Made by a program: the position numbers and the translations under genes. The notes beneath the pieces were generated by a model, which saw only the letters and a list, made by a program, of their open reading frames with translations, was not told the origin of the DNA and ran no database searches. 49,391 nt of DNA. Origin: Formosa sp. GTDB taxonomy: Bacteria; Bacteroidota; Bacteroidia; Flavobacteriales; Flavobacteriaceae. Shown here piece by piece: positions 1 to 10,523 of the stretch. The DNA is taken from positions 1 to 49,391 of the forward strand of contig JABHDE010000015.1 in assembly GCA_018673215.1 (NCBI GenBank). The letters run 5' to 3'. The stretch's first letter is position 1. Each line of letters starts with the position of its first letter.

Positions 1-1
1 C

Positions 2-349
2 GTAGAATCTACGGGAGAAGCACACGTAACAGCTTCTTTTAATAACATTATCATCTCATTAACTAATGAAAAAGGCGACGTGATCTCATGGTCATCAGCT
101 GGAAAAATGGGTTTTAGAGGTTCTAAAAAGAACACACCTTATGCAGCTCAATTAGCAGCAGAGGACGCTTCTGGACCTGCAAAAGAAGCAGGTCTTAAAA
201 AAGTGAAAGTGTACGTTAAAGGACCAGGTAATGGTAGAGAGTCAGCAATACGTTCTTTACACAACAGCGGAATTGAAGTTACTGAAATCATTGATGTAAC
301 TCCTACGCCTCACAACGGTTGTAGACCTCCAAAACGAAGAAGAGTTTAA
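2..349 (+). CDS. rpsK: 30S ribosomal protein S11 (5' end outside window)
   Basis: S11 sits on the platform of the 30S subunit and contacts 16S rRNA near the E site. The frame is open from base 2, where the protein reads [20 protein letters not shown], which is typical S11, and it runs through [13 protein letters not shown] to the conserved basic tail [12 protein letters not shown]. About 115 codons are visible, so only around a dozen N-terminal residues are missing. The GTG at base 80 is an internal valine and not a start. rpsD follows after 90 bp in the same direction, as in the flavobacterial alpha-operon order. Confidence 0.97.
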   Translation, partial: VESTGEAHVTASFNNIIISLTNEKGDVISWSSAGKMGFRGSKKNTPYAAQLAAEDASGPAKEAGLKKVKVYVKGPGNGRESAIRSLHNSGIEVTEIIDVTPTPHNGCRPPKRRRV

Positions 350-439
350 ATTTATTTAATAGTATAATCGAGAGATCAACGACTGTCGAAGGATAAGCTT
401 AAGACCTTAATTCACAATCACTCTCAAAAACAAAACAAA

Positions 440-1045
440 ATGGCAAGATATACTGGTCCTAAAACAAAAATCGCCCGTAAGTTTGGCGTAGCAATCTTCG
501 GAGAAGACAAGTCTTTTGAAAAAAGAAACTACCCTCCAGGACAACATGGTAACAACAGACGCCGTGGTAAAAAGTCTGAATATGCAATCCAGTTGATGGA
601 AAAGCAAAAAGCTAAGTACACCTATGGTGTATTAGAAAAGCAATTTAGAAACATGTTTAAAAAAGCAACAGCTTCTCGTGGGATTACTGGTGAAGTTCTT
701 TTGCAATTATGTGAATCTAGATTAGATAATGTAGTCTTTAGAATGGGATTGTCTCGTTCAAGAAGTGGCGCTAGACAATTAGTCTCACACAGACACATTA
801 CTGTAAACGGTGGAATCGTAAACATTCCTTCTTACTCTTTGAAAGCAGGGGATGTCGTTGCTGTAAGAGAAAAATCTAAATCATTAGAAACTATTGAGTC
901 TGCTTTATCAAACTCTTCAGCAGTTTATGAGTGGATTACTTGGAATAACGACACAAAATCGGGAACCTATGTTTCTGTTCCAGCTCGAATTCAAATACCA
1001 GAACAAATCAACGAACAATTTATCGTTGAGCTTTACTCAAAATAA
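440..1045 (+). CDS. rpsD: 30S ribosomal protein S4
   Basis: S4 is a primary 16S rRNA binding protein that nucleates assembly of the 30S body and, in many bacteria, autoregulates the alpha operon translationally. The 201-residue protein starts [16 protein letters not shown], as S4 does in Bacteroidota. It has the S4 RNA-binding domain at about residues 93-150 ([20 protein letters not shown] followed by HITVNGG) and the conserved C-terminal [10 protein letters not shown] end. It lies between rpsK and rpoA. The 90-bp leader before it could hold the regulatory target, but I see no structure I can call. Confidence 0.98.
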   Translation: MARYTGPKTKIARKFGVAIFGEDKSFEKRNYPPGQHGNNRRRGKKSEYAIQLMEKQKAKYTYGVLEKQFRNMFKKATASRGITGEVLLQLCESRLDNVVFRMGLSRSRSGARQLVSHRHITVNGGIVNIPSYSLKAGDVVAVREKSKSLETIESALSNSSAVYEWITWNNDTKSGTYVSVPARIQIPEQINEQFIVELYSK

Positions 1046-1140
1046 TACATTAACCATATTGGTATTTAGCCAAAGGATTTATTAGTGATCTTCAAACTTA
1101 TAAATCGCGCAACTAATTAACAATTAAAACGAAGACAATT

Positions 1141-2133
1141 ATGGCAATATTAAATTTTCAGAAACCCGACAAAGTAATCATGATTGACTCTACTGATTTC
1201 GAAGGTAAATTCGAATTCAGACCTTTAGAGCCAGGATACGGATTAACAGTCGGAAATGCTTTACGTAGAGTGTTATTATCTTCATTAGAAGGTTTTGCAA
1301 TTACTTCAGTTAAAATTGAAAGTGTAGAACATGAGTTCTCTACAATTCCTGGAGTGGTTGAAGACGTTACAGAAATCATTCTTAACTTGAAACAAGTACG
1401 TTTCAAAAGACAAATTGATGAAGTAGATAACGAATCTGTTTCAATATCGATTTCTGGTCAAGACAAGATCACTGCTGGCGATTTTCAGAAATTTATTTCT
1501 GGATTCCAAGTTTTAAATTCAGATTTAGTTATCTGTAATCTAGATCCTAAAGTCACCATCAACATGGAATTGACTTTAGAAAAAGGACGTGGATATGTAC
1601 CTGCTGAAGAAAATAAAAAATCAGCTGCTGCTGTAGGAACAATCTTCACGGATTCTATCTACACACCAATCAAAAATGTTAAATACAGTGTCGAGAATTT
1701 TAGAGTAGAGCAAAAAACAGATTACGAAAAGTTAGTTTTCGAAATCCAGACAGACGGTTCTATCAACCCTCAAGATGCTTTAACACAAGCAGCTAAAATA
1801 TTAATCCACCACTTTATGTTATTCTCCGATGAGCGTATTACTTTAGAAGCGGATGAGATTGCACAAACTGAAACTTATGATGAAGAGTCACTTCACATGC
1901 GTCAGTTGCTCAAAACGAAGTTAATTGATATGGATCTTTCAGTCCGTGCACTTAATTGTTTGAAAGCTGCTGAAGTGGATACTCTAGGAGATCTAGTTTC
2001 TTTCAACAAAAACGATTTAATGAAGTTTAGAAACTTTGGTAAAAAATCATTAACTGAACTCGAAGAGTTGGTAAATGTTAAAGGCCTTAGCTTTGGTATG
2101 GATTTAAGCAAATACAAATTAGATAAAGATTAA
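1141..2133 (+). CDS. rpoA: DNA-directed RNA polymerase subunit alpha
   Basis: This is the alpha subunit that dimerises to scaffold RNA polymerase and contacts upstream promoter DNA and regulators. The 330-residue protein has the N-terminal assembly domain at about residues 15-230, with the [20 protein letters not shown] motif. An acidic linker leads to the C-terminal helix-hairpin-helix domain at about residues 250-320 ([20 protein letters not shown], then [13 protein letters not shown]). Its length is normal for the family. It sits between rpsD and rplQ, all in one direction with short gaps, which implies one transcript. Confidence 0.99.
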   Translation: MAILNFQKPDKVIMIDSTDFEGKFEFRPLEPGYGLTVGNALRRVLLSSLEGFAITSVKIESVEHEFSTIPGVVEDVTEIILNLKQVRFKRQIDEVDNESVSISISGQDKITAGDFQKFISGFQVLNSDLVICNLDPKVTINMELTLEKGRGYVPAEENKKSAAAVGTIFTDSIYTPIKNVKYSVENFRVEQKTDYEKLVFEIQTDGSINPQDALTQAAKILIHHFMLFSDERITLEADEIAQTETYDEESLHMRQLLKTKLIDMDLSVRALNCLKAAEVDTLGDLVSFNKNDLMKFRNFGKKSLTELEELVNVKGLSFGMDLSKYKLDKD

Positions 2134-2194
2134 TTACTTTATAATTTGCGCCTCGTAAATGAGTTGATGCAAGATAAAGTTTAAATAAAATGTC

Positions 2195-2668
2195 ATGAGA
2201 CACGGAAAAAAAATAAATCATTTAGGTAGAAAAACAGCGCACAGAAAGTCTATGTTAGCAAACATGGCGTGTTCTTTAATTGAACACAAGCGTATCAATA
2301 CTACTGTAGCAAAAGCAAAAGCTTTAAAACAATTCATAGAGCCTTTAATAACAAAGTCTAAAGAAGACACTACCCACAACAGACGTATTGTATTCAGTAG
2401 ATTAAGACAAAAGGAATCGATCAGTGAATTATTTGGAGCCGTTGCAACTAAAGTTGGTGACCGCCCAGGAGGATATACTCGAATTATCAAACTAGGAAAT
2501 CGTCTTGGTGATAACGCAGACATGGCAATGATTGAATTAGTAGATTTCAACGAAATTTACAATGCTGACAAACAGCCTAAGAAAAAGACCACTCGTAGAA
2601 GTCGTAGAGGAGGCGCTGCAAAACCTGTAGCTGCTGTTGAGACACCTGCAACTTCAGAAGAAGAATAA
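2195..2668 (+). CDS. rplQ: 50S ribosomal protein L17
   Basis: L17 binds 23S rRNA near the tunnel exit. The protein opens [20 protein letters not shown], the classic L17 start. An ATG five bases upstream (2190) is out of frame, so 2195 is the start. The core ends at about residue 127. A basic and then acidic low-complexity tail ([16 protein letters not shown] onward) extends it to 157 residues; such tails are common in Bacteroidota L17 and are probably disordered. It is the last gene of the operon, with a strong terminator 24 bp after its stop. Confidence 0.98.
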   Translation: MRHGKKINHLGRKTAHRKSMLANMACSLIEHKRINTTVAKAKALKQFIEPLITKSKEDTTHNRRIVFSRLRQKESISELFGAVATKVGDRPGGYTRIIKLGNRLGDNADMAMIELVDFNEIYNADKQPKKKTTRRSRRGGAAKPVAAVETPATSEEE

Positions 2669-2691
2669 ATGTTAATAATCATTTGAAATTT

Positions 2692-2726
2692 AAAGGATAA
2701 ACTTTTTTAGTTTATCCTTTTTTTTA
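2692..2726 (+). terminator. Rho-independent terminator after rplQ
   Basis: A perfect 11-bp inverted repeat, AAAGGATAAAC (2692-2702) and GTTTATCCTTT (2710-2720), has a 7-base loop and runs straight into a T tract. It lies 24 bp past the rplQ stop and closes the ribosomal protein/rpoA operon. Confidence 0.93.
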
Positions 2727-2740
2727 TGCAATTTTGCATA
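2725..2740. promoter_or_regulatory. Palindrome upstream of carA, possible operator
   Basis: TATGCAA, two T bases, then TTGCATA form a perfect 7-2-7 palindrome ending 22 bp before the carA start. Its right end overlaps a 5-of-6 match to the Bacteroidota -7 motif (TAAGTTTA, 2739-2746). That placement would suit a repressor site, but it also directly abuts the rplQ terminator's T tract. I do not recognise the binding protein; it does not look like the E. coli ArgR box. Confidence 0.35.
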
Positions 2741-2762
2741 AGTTTACAAGACTTAAAAAATA

Positions 2763-3860
2763 ATGAAATACAAAACACGAAAAAAAGCCGTTTTACTTCT
2801 TGCAGACGGAACAATTTTTTATGGCAAAGCTATAGGCAAGGAAGGCACTGCATTTGGAGAAGTTTGCTTTAATACAGGAATGACTGGCTACCAAGAAATT
2901 TTTACCGACCCCTCATATTTTGGACAATTAATGGTTACTACCAATCCCCATATTGGAAATTACGGAGTGAATCAATCTGAAATGGAATCGGACTCAATAA
3001 AGATTTCAGGTCTCATTTGTAAAAATTTTAGTTACAATTATTCTCGAGTTGATGCGAGTGGATCGCTTTTTGATTTTTTAGATGCACACGATTTATTTGC
3101 AATTTCCGATGTGGACACAAGAGCACTTGTGAGCTATATTCGCGAAAATGGAGCGATGAATGCCGTTATCTCTACCGAAGTGGATGATATTGATGGACTC
3201 AAAGAACAACTTGCTGACTTTCCACAAATGGAAGGTCTGGAGTTAGCCTCTAAAGTTTCGACCAAAGAACCTTACTTTTTTGGAGATGAAAATGCGACCT
3301 ATAAAATCGCAACCCTTGACATTGGTGTTAAAAAGAATATATTACGCAATTTTGCTAAACGCGATGTCTATATAAAAGTATTTCCATTCAACTCAACCTT
3401 TGAAGAATAGAGCGCATGGAATCCTGATGGTTATTTCTTATCAAATGGCCCTGGCGATCCAGAACCCCTAGTAGAAGCACAAGCTTTAGCAAAAACCATT
3501 ATCGAAAAAAACTTACCCTTATTTGGAATCTGTTTAGGACACCAAGTGATAGCTTTGGCAAATGGTGTTTCTACCTACAAAATGCACAATGGACACAGAG
3601 GAATCAATCATCCAGTCAAAAACCTTGTTACTGGTAAAGGAGAAATTACCTCTCAAAATCATGGTTTTGCGGTGAATAGAGAAGAAGCTGAAGCTCACAA
3701 AGATTTAGAAGTAACACATCTACACCTGAACGATGATACTGTTGCAGGAATTGCAATGAAGTCCAAAAACTGCTTTTCTGTACAATACCACCCAGAAGCC
3801 AGTCCTGGTCCTCACGACTCTTCTTATTTGTTTGATCAGTTCATACAAAATTTAAAATAA
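2763..3860 (+). pseudogene. carA: Carbamoyl-phosphate synthase small subunit, interrupted by one in-frame TAG
   Basis: CarA is the glutaminase subunit of carbamoyl-phosphate synthase; it passes ammonia to CarB for arginine and pyrimidine synthesis. The frame is clear from MKYKTRKKAVLLLADGTIFYG to the C-terminal [12 protein letters not shown], 365 codons, normal for the family. It is broken only by TAG at 3408-3410 (codon 216), between the N-terminal domain and the class I glutaminase. Past the stop the same frame continues [19 protein letters not shown], then GICLGHQ with the catalytic Cys (codon 3531-3533), and YHPEASPGP with His and Glu. No in-frame ATG, GTG or TTG lies between the TAG and that Cys; the first GTG (3546) is after it. 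A separately started glutaminase would therefore lack its nucleophile. This is a recent nonsense mutation, a readthrough site or a sequencing error. Relatives as I recall them have FxEMSAFNPDG here, with Met at the stop position. Confidence 0.9.
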
Positions 3861-3873
3861 AACTTTGATTACA

Positions 3874-3906
3874 AGGCATTAACTATTAGAGTTGATGCCT
3901 TTTTTA
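3874..3906 (+). terminator. Terminator after carA
   Basis: AAGGCATTAAC (3874-3884) and GTTGATGCCTT (3892-3902) pair over 11 bp with one T-G wobble and a 7-base loop, then continue into T residues. It lies 13 bp after the carA stop and separates carA from eno. Confidence 0.85.
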
Positions 3907-3977
3907 ACTACTAAAACGTTTTAGCTAATAATTCACATAAATCCACTTGAGAATAATTCTAAAAAAATTCATTTTCG

Positions 3978-3985
3978 TAAATTAG
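3978..3985 (+). promoter_or_regulatory. Candidate -7 promoter element for eno
   Basis: TAAATTAG matches five of the six fixed positions of the Bacteroidota -7 motif TAnnTTTG. It lies 29 bp before the eno start, after the carA terminator, where an independent promoter is needed. No clear -33 element is visible. Confidence 0.35.
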
Positions 3986-3999
3986 CAATCTATAATTAA

Positions 4000-5307
<1,308 letters not shown>

Positions 5308-5328
5308 ATAGTTCACTTACAAATAGAT

Positions 5329-5361
5329 AAAAAGGCTGCCCGAAAAGGCAGTCTTTTTTTT
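5329..5361 (+). terminator. Terminator after eno
   Basis: AAAAAGGCTGCC (5329-5340) and GGCAGTCTTTTT (5347-5358) pair with one G-T wobble around a 6-base CGAAAA loop, followed by T residues. It begins 21 bp after the eno stop. Confidence 0.92.
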
Positions 5362-5477
5362 GATTCATTTATGGTAATAAAACACATTAATAATTGTATT
5401 TTTTGGTAATATTTATCAAGTCACAATAATAGAAAGACTTTCCTTCTTAGCCTCTTCAATAAAACATTTTTTTTTTG

Positions 5478-5485
5478 TAAATTCG
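5478..5485 (+). promoter_or_regulatory. Candidate -7 promoter element for gltA
   Basis: TAAATTCG, preceded by a long T tract, matches five of six fixed positions of TAnnTTTG. It lies 38 bp before the citrate synthase start. A change of TTTG to TTCG recurs elsewhere in this window (34054, 37844). Confidence 0.45.
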
Positions 5486-5523
5486 CTACTCGTTATACAA
5501 GAATAAACAATATACCTCAAAAA

Positions 5524-6807
5524 ATGTCAAAAAAAGCAATTTTAGAAATTAATGGTCAAAAACATGAACTCCCTACATTTACGGGGTCTGAAAATGAAGT
5601 CGCTATTGATATTAGCTCTTTAAGAGCAGTGACTAAAGGAGTTACTACCATTGATCCGGGTTTTAAAAACACAGGTTCTTGCGTGAGTGAGATCACATTC
5701 TTAGATGGAGAAAAAGGAATCCTTAGATACAGAGGTTATTCGATTGAAGAATTGGCAGAAAAAGCTGATTTTTTAGAAGTGGCTTACCTTTTAATTTTTG
5801 GGGAATTACCAACCAAAGAAACTTTAGATAAATTTCATTCCGATATCAAATCCGAATCTGTTGTAGACGATGATATCAGAAAAATTATTGATGCCTTCCC
5901 AAAATCGGCACACCCAATGGGAGTGTTGTCATCTTTGACCAGTGCCCTTACAGCTTTTAATCCATCATCTGTGAATGTAGATTCTCAAGAAGATATGTAT
6001 AATTCTGTGGTACGTATTTTAGGGAAGTTCCCTGTTTTAGTAGCATGGGCCATGCGTAAAAAACAAGGGCTGCCATTAGATTATGGAGACAACTCTTTGG
6101 GCTATGTAGAAAACGTTCTTAAAATGATGTTCAAACAACCTAACGAAGAATATGTTCAAAATAAAATATTAGTAAAGGCCTTAAATAAATTACTCATCCT
6201 TCATGCAGATCATGAGCAAAACTGTTCGACCTCTACGGTTCGAATTGTTGGATCATCCCATGCAGGTTTATTTGCTTCCATATCGGCAGGAATTTCGGCG
6301 CTATGGGGTCCACTTCACGGAGGTGCTAACCAGGCAGTCTTAGAAATGTTGGAAGCTATTAAAGAAGATGGTGGAGATACTAAAAAATACATGGCTAAAG
6401 CCAAAGACAAAAGCGATCCTTTTAGATTAATGGGCTTTGGACATAGAGTTTATAAGAATTTTGACCCAAGAGCTAAAATTATCAAAGTCACTGCCGATGA
6501 AGTATTAGGAGATTTAGGAGTCGAAGACCCTATTTTAGACATTGCTAAAGGACTTGAAAAAGAAGCCTTAACAGATGCTTATTTTGTAGATCGAAAATTA
6601 TATCCAAATGTCGATTTTTACTCTGGAATCATTTACAGAGCGATGGGAATACCTGTGGAAATGTTTACAGTAATGTTTGCTCTAGGACGTCTCCCTGGTT
6701 GGATTGGACAATGGAGAGAAATGCGTTTACGCAAAGAACCAATTGGTCGCCCACGTCAAATTTATACAGGAAGTACCTTTCGTCCCTTTAAGTCTGTAGC
6801 CAAGTAA
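5524..6807 (+). CDS. gltA: Citrate synthase (type II)
   Basis: This enzyme condenses oxaloacetate and acetyl-CoA to citrate at the entry of the TCA cycle. The 427-residue length fits the hexameric type II enzymes of Gram-negative bacteria. The start is MSKKAILEINGQKHELPTF. Active-site segments are visible: HADHEQNCSTSTVR, the GPLHGGANQAVLEML block with its catalytic His, GFGHRVYKNFDPRAKI with the second His, and a catalytic Asp region near VDFYSGIIYRAMGIP. The DDAH-like gene follows 23 bp downstream with no terminator between, so the two are probably co-transcribed. Confidence 0.98.
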   Translation: MSKKAILEINGQKHELPTFTGSENEVAIDISSLRAVTKGVTTIDPGFKNTGSCVSEITFLDGEKGILRYRGYSIEELAEKADFLEVAYLLIFGELPTKETLDKFHSDIKSESVVDDDIRKIIDAFPKSAHPMGVLSSLTSALTAFNPSSVNVDSQEDMYNSVVRILGKFPVLVAWAMRKKQGLPLDYGDNSLGYVENVLKMMFKQPNEEYVQNKILVKALNKLLILHADHEQNCSTSTVRIVGSSHAGLFASISAGISALWGPLHGGANQAVLEMLEAIKEDGGDTKKYMAKAKDKSDPFRLMGFGHRVYKNFDPRAKIIKVTADEVLGDLGVEDPILDIAKGLEKEALTDAYFVDRKLYPNVDFYSGIIYRAMGIPVEMFTVMFALGRLPGWIGQWREMRLRKEPIGRPRQIYTGSTFRPFKSVAK

Positions 6808-6830
6808 ACCTTGTTAAAGGATTATATCAA

Positions 6831-7745
6831 ATGCTGAAACTTCATGTAAATAACGAGTATGCGCGTTTGAAAGCGGTTCTTTTTGGAACAGCACAAAGCA
6901 ACGGCCCTATACCTTCTGCAGAGAATTGTTATGACCCCAGTAGTTTGTCTCATGTGTTATCAGGAACCTATCCGGCGGAGGTAGATATGCAACGCGAAAT
7001 GTCGGCTGTAATGGCTGTATTTGAAAAATATGAGGTCGAAGTTTTTCGCCCAACTGTTATTGAAAATTGCAATCAAATATTTGCACGTGATATTGCCTTT
7101 GTGATCGATGATAAATTTATTAAATCCAATATCCTCCCCAATCGCGCGGAAGAATATCATGCGTTGAGAACACTTCTTGAGAAAATTGACCCCGAAGACC
7201 TTATAGAACTGCCAGAGCAGTGCCATGTCGAAGGAGGGGATGTAATTTTGTGTAATGATTATATTTTTATTGGACTGTATACAGGAAGTGATTATTCTGA
7301 TTACATTACCGCCCGAACAAATACTCAGGCGGCGGAAGCAATTCAGAAATTATTCCCACTCAAAACGGTCAAAACCTTTGAACTTCGCAAATCAAATTCA
7401 AACCCACTTGAAAATGCGCTGCATTTAGATTGTTGTTTTCAACCTTTAGGTAACGGAAAAGCCTTGATCCATGATCAAGGGTTTTTAGATGCATCGGATT
7501 TTGAGTGGTTGCTTAAATTCTTTGGTAAAGACAATGTTTTTGTAGCAACTCAACAAGAAATGTCCAAAATGTATTGCAACGTATTTTCAATTTCAGAAGA
7601 CGTTGTGATATCCGAACAAAATTTCACACGCCTAAATACTTGGCTTGTTGCTCAAGGATTTACAGTTGAAGAAGTGCCTTATGCCGAAATATCAAAACAA
7701 GGAGGTTTGCTACGTTGTTCAACCCTTCCTTTAAACAGAAACTAA
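6831..7745 (+). CDS. Dimethylarginine dimethylaminohydrolase-like (amidinotransferase/GME fold) protein
   Basis: This family hydrolyses or transfers groups on guanidino or ureido compounds such as arginine, methylarginines or citrulline. The 304-residue protein shows the superfamily's order of active-site features: ARDIAFVIDD in the N-terminal third, CHVEGGDVILC in the middle, a His near residue 200 (ALHLDCCFQPLGNG), and a C-terminal Cys at residue 296 (GGLLRCSTLPLNRN). The exact substrate cannot be read from sequence. Its stop is one base from the CtlX-like gene, so the two fold relatives are translated together, and argS follows. Arginine- or citrulline-linked metabolism is a reasonable inference. 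Confidence 0.85.
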   Translation: MLKLHVNNEYARLKAVLFGTAQSNGPIPSAENCYDPSSLSHVLSGTYPAEVDMQREMSAVMAVFEKYEVEVFRPTVIENCNQIFARDIAFVIDDKFIKSNILPNRAEEYHALRTLLEKIDPEDLIELPEQCHVEGGDVILCNDYIFIGLYTGSDYSDYITARTNTQAAEAIQKLFPLKTVKTFELRKSNSNPLENALHLDCCFQPLGNGKALIHDQGFLDASDFEWLLKFFGKDNVFVATQQEMSKMYCNVFSISEDVVISEQNFTRLNTWLVAQGFTVEEVPYAEISKQGGLLRCSTLPLNRN

Positions 7746-7746
7746 A

Positions 7747-8691
7747 ATGTCACAAATTACCAATACAGTTCTCATGATTCGTCCTGTACAATTTCGTATG
7801 AACGAACAAACAGCGGTGAATAATTTTTATCAAAAAACTTCAGATAACACCCTTCCTGAAACCGTCAATTCAAAGGCTGTGAAAGAGTTTGATGGCATGG
7901 TTAAAAAACTTAAAAAAGCAGGAATCAATGTGATTGTCGTCGAAGACACTAAAGACTTTGACACGCCCGATTCAATTTTCCCAAATAACTGGATTTCGTT
8001 TCATCAAAATGGGACCATTGGATTGTATCCTATGTTTGCCAAAAACCGCCGCCTTGAACGTAAGGATTCAATTTTAGAAGCTGTAGAATCGGAAGGCTTT
8101 GAGATAAAAACAGTCGTTGATTATACGGAAGCAGAAGCAGAAGGTTTTTTTCTGGAAGGAACCGGTAGTATTTTGTTGGATCGCGAAAATCAAAAAGCCT
8201 ATTGTGCCATTTCTGCAAGAGCAGATGAAGAATTATTTATTGAGTTTTGTGAAGATTTTGAATATACACCCGTAGTATTTTCGGCCTATCAAACAGTCAA
8301 TGACAAGCGTGAACTTATATACCATACAAATGTTATGATGTGTTTAGGAAACACCTTTGCAGTGGTTTGTTTGGCTAGTATTGATGATAAAAATGAGCGT
8401 AAAAACCTAATTAAACATTTGCACCAAGACGGAAAAAAAGTCATTGAAATATCAGAAGACCAAGTCAATAATTTTGCAGGGAATATGCTGCAGCTCAAGG
8501 GTGCCGACGATACTAGCTATTTGGTAATGAGTCAATCAGCTCTTAATTCGTTACGACCGGCTCAAGTCCAGTTGTTAGAAGCCCACGCAACCATTATATC
8601 AAGTTCTTTAGAGACGATTGAAGCTTGTGGTGGTGGTAGCGCACGTTGCATGATGGCTGAAGTATTTTTGCCTAAAACAGCTTCTAATTAG
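7747..8691 (+). CDS. ctlX: CtlX-like citrulline/guanidino hydrolase
   Basis: The 314-residue protein belongs to the same alpha/beta propeller superfamily as arginine deiminase and resembles the CtlX group, named for citrulline utilisation in Francisella. Visible landmarks are TVLMIRPVQFRMNEQTAVNN at the start, PDSIFPNNWISFH, EGTGSILLDRENQKAYC, the His-containing YHTNVMMCLG near residue 196, and the Cys at residue 301 in ACGGGSARCMMAEVFLP. It starts one base after the upstream paralogue. The substrate is inferred from family likeness only; the arginine-enzyme neighbourhood fits. Confidence 0.85.
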   Translation: MSQITNTVLMIRPVQFRMNEQTAVNNFYQKTSDNTLPETVNSKAVKEFDGMVKKLKKAGINVIVVEDTKDFDTPDSIFPNNWISFHQNGTIGLYPMFAKNRRLERKDSILEAVESEGFEIKTVVDYTEAEAEGFFLEGTGSILLDRENQKAYCAISARADEELFIEFCEDFEYTPVVFSAYQTVNDKRELIYHTNVMMCLGNTFAVVCLASIDDKNERKNLIKHLHQDGKKVIEISEDQVNNFAGNMLQLKGADDTSYLVMSQSALNSLRPAQVQLLEAHATIISSSLETIEACGGGSARCMMAEVFLPKTASN

Positions 8692-8705
8692 GATTAAAAA
8701 TAATG

Positions 8706-8713
8706 TATCTTTG
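8706..8713 (+). promoter_or_regulatory. -7 promoter element for argS
   Basis: TATCTTTG is a full match to the Bacteroidota -7 consensus TAnnTTTG. It lies in the 42-bp gap after the CtlX-like gene, 20 bp before the argS start, so argS has its own promoter. Confidence 0.7.
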
Positions 8714-8733
8714 TGACTGAAATCAGATAGACA

Positions 8734-10512
8734 ATGACACTTCAGGAATCCTTATCAAACCATATAAAACAAGCGTTTGTAACACTCTACAATACCCCTC
8801 TAGAAACGGTTGAATTTCAATCCACCCGTAAAGATTTTGAGGGCGATATCACTGTTGTTACCTTTTCAATGCTGCGAACCCTAAAAATGAACCCTGTTGA
8901 TTTGGGTAAAGACTTAGGAGAATATCTTTGTGAACATGTCAATGATGTTGTTCGTTTTAATGTAGTCAAAGGCTTTTTGAATCTAGTGCTTTCAGACACC
9001 TATTTTATGGAGTTCTTTCAAACTGTGCATGGGAATCCTAGCTTTGGTTTTGTAACCCCTTCAGCAGGTAAGGCCATGATGGTTGAATATTCATCTCCCA
9101 ACACCAATAAGCCCTTGCATTTAGGACACATTCGAAACAATCTTTTAGGGTATAGTGTCGCCGAGATTTTGAAAGCTTCAGGAAAAAAGGTTTATAAAAC
9201 ACAAATTATCAACGACCGTGGAATTCATATTTGTAAAAGTATGGTTGCATGGCTTCGATATGGCAATAATGAAACCCCAGAATCCACAGGATTGAAAGGG
9301 GACAAGTTGGTCGGAAATTACTATGTGAAATTTGATCAGGTTTATAAGGAGGAAATCAAAGATTTAGAATCAAAAGGCTTATCCACTGACGAGGCAAAAG
9401 CACAAGCTCCCATCTTGATAGAAGCACAAGAAATGCTTTTAAAATGGGAAGCGGGCGATGGAGCAGTTGTATCACTTTGGGAGCAAATGAATAGCTGGGT
9501 CTATGCAGGATTTGAAGTCACTTATAAATCACTTGGTGTCAATTTTGACAGCTATTATTACGAGAGTAAAACTTATTTATTAGGAAAGTCGTTTATAAAA
9601 GAAGGGCTTCAAAGTGGGGTGTTTATTAAAAAAGAAGACGGTTCGGTTTGGTGTGATTTGACTCCCGACGGATTGGATGAAAAAATAGTTTTAAGAGCCG
9701 ATGGAACAGCGGTTTATATGACTCAAGATATCGGAACAGCCATCCAACGTTTAAAAGATTTTCCTGATGTTGGAGGTATGGTTTATACCGTTGGAAATGA
9801 ACAAGATTACCATTTCAAAGTCTTGTTTTTAATCTTAAAAAAATTAGGATTTGATTGGGCTAAAAATCTGACACATTTAAGTTATGGCATGGTTGATCTG
9901 CCGAGTGGAAAGATGAAAAGCCGTGAAGGTACGGTTGTAGATGCAGACGATCTAATTGTTGAAATGGCAACGACTGCCAAAGATATCTCTCAAGAATTAG
10001 GCAAACTGGAGGGTTATTCAGAAAGCGAAAAACATGAAACCTATACAACTATCGGATTGGGAGCGTTGAAGTATTTTATACTGAAAATTGATCCAAAAAA
10101 ACGGATTTTGTTTGACCCACAAGCCTCTGTTGATTTTCAGGGAAATACAGGACCGTTTATACAATATACCTATGCAAGAATTCAAGCTATTTTAAGAAAG
10201 TCGCCTGTAGAAATAAAGGGTGATATTTCTTTAGAATATGTCTTGCATGATAAAGAAAAGTCACTTCTCAAGCAATTACAAGTATTCCCAGAAGTGATCC
10301 AACAAGCAGCCGCCAATTACAGTCCAGCTTTGGTCGCAAATTACGCCTATGATTTGGTTAAAGAATTCAATTCTTTTTATCAAAATGTCTCTATTTTAGG
10401 TGCTGAAAATACTTCCGAAATTAGATTTAGAGTGCAGCTTTCTCAAGCGGTTGCCACGACCATCAAAAATGCGTTTAGTCTTTTAGGGATCAACGTGCCT
10501 GAGCGGATGTAA
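8734..10512 (+). CDS. argS: Arginine--tRNA ligase
   Basis: ArgS charges tRNA-Arg with arginine, and one such tRNA gene lies at 34539. The 592-residue class I synthetase has an N-terminal tRNA-binding domain (about residues 1-95) and the HIGH-type motif in SSPNTNKPLHLGHIRNNLLG. It also has the ArgS-specific GMVDLPSGKMKSREGTVVDA segment in place of a standard KMSKS, and the C-terminal anticodon-binding DALR domain from about residue 470 (GPFIQYTYARIQAI). It has its own -7 element and is followed after 11 bp by the SprT-like gene. Confidence 0.98.
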   Translation: MTLQESLSNHIKQAFVTLYNTPLETVEFQSTRKDFEGDITVVTFSMLRTLKMNPVDLGKDLGEYLCEHVNDVVRFNVVKGFLNLVLSDTYFMEFFQTVHGNPSFGFVTPSAGKAMMVEYSSPNTNKPLHLGHIRNNLLGYSVAEILKASGKKVYKTQIINDRGIHICKSMVAWLRYGNNETPESTGLKGDKLVGNYYVKFDQVYKEEIKDLESKGLSTDEAKAQAPILIEAQEMLLKWEAGDGAVVSLWEQMNSWVYAGFEVTYKSLGVNFDSYYYESKTYLLGKSFIKEGLQSGVFIKKEDGSVWCDLTPDGLDEKIVLRADGTAVYMTQDIGTAIQRLKDFPDVGGMVYTVGNEQDYHFKVLFLILKKLGFDWAKNLTHLSYGMVDLPSGKMKSREGTVVDADDLIVEMATTAKDISQELGKLEGYSESEKHETYTTIGLGALKYFILKIDPKKRILFDPQASVDFQGNTGPFIQYTYARIQAILRKSPVEIKGDISLEYVLHDKEKSLLKQLQVFPEVIQQAAANYSPALVANYAYDLVKEFNSFYQNVSILGAENTSEIRFRVQLSQAVATTIKNAFSLLGINVPERM

Positions 10513-10523
10513 TTTTTGGTTTT

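Noticed and set aside
3546-3860. Separate short gene starting at GTG for the carA glutaminase
   Set aside because: It would begin after the catalytic Cys (3531-3533) and lacks a ribosome site; it is the continuation of carA past the TAG.
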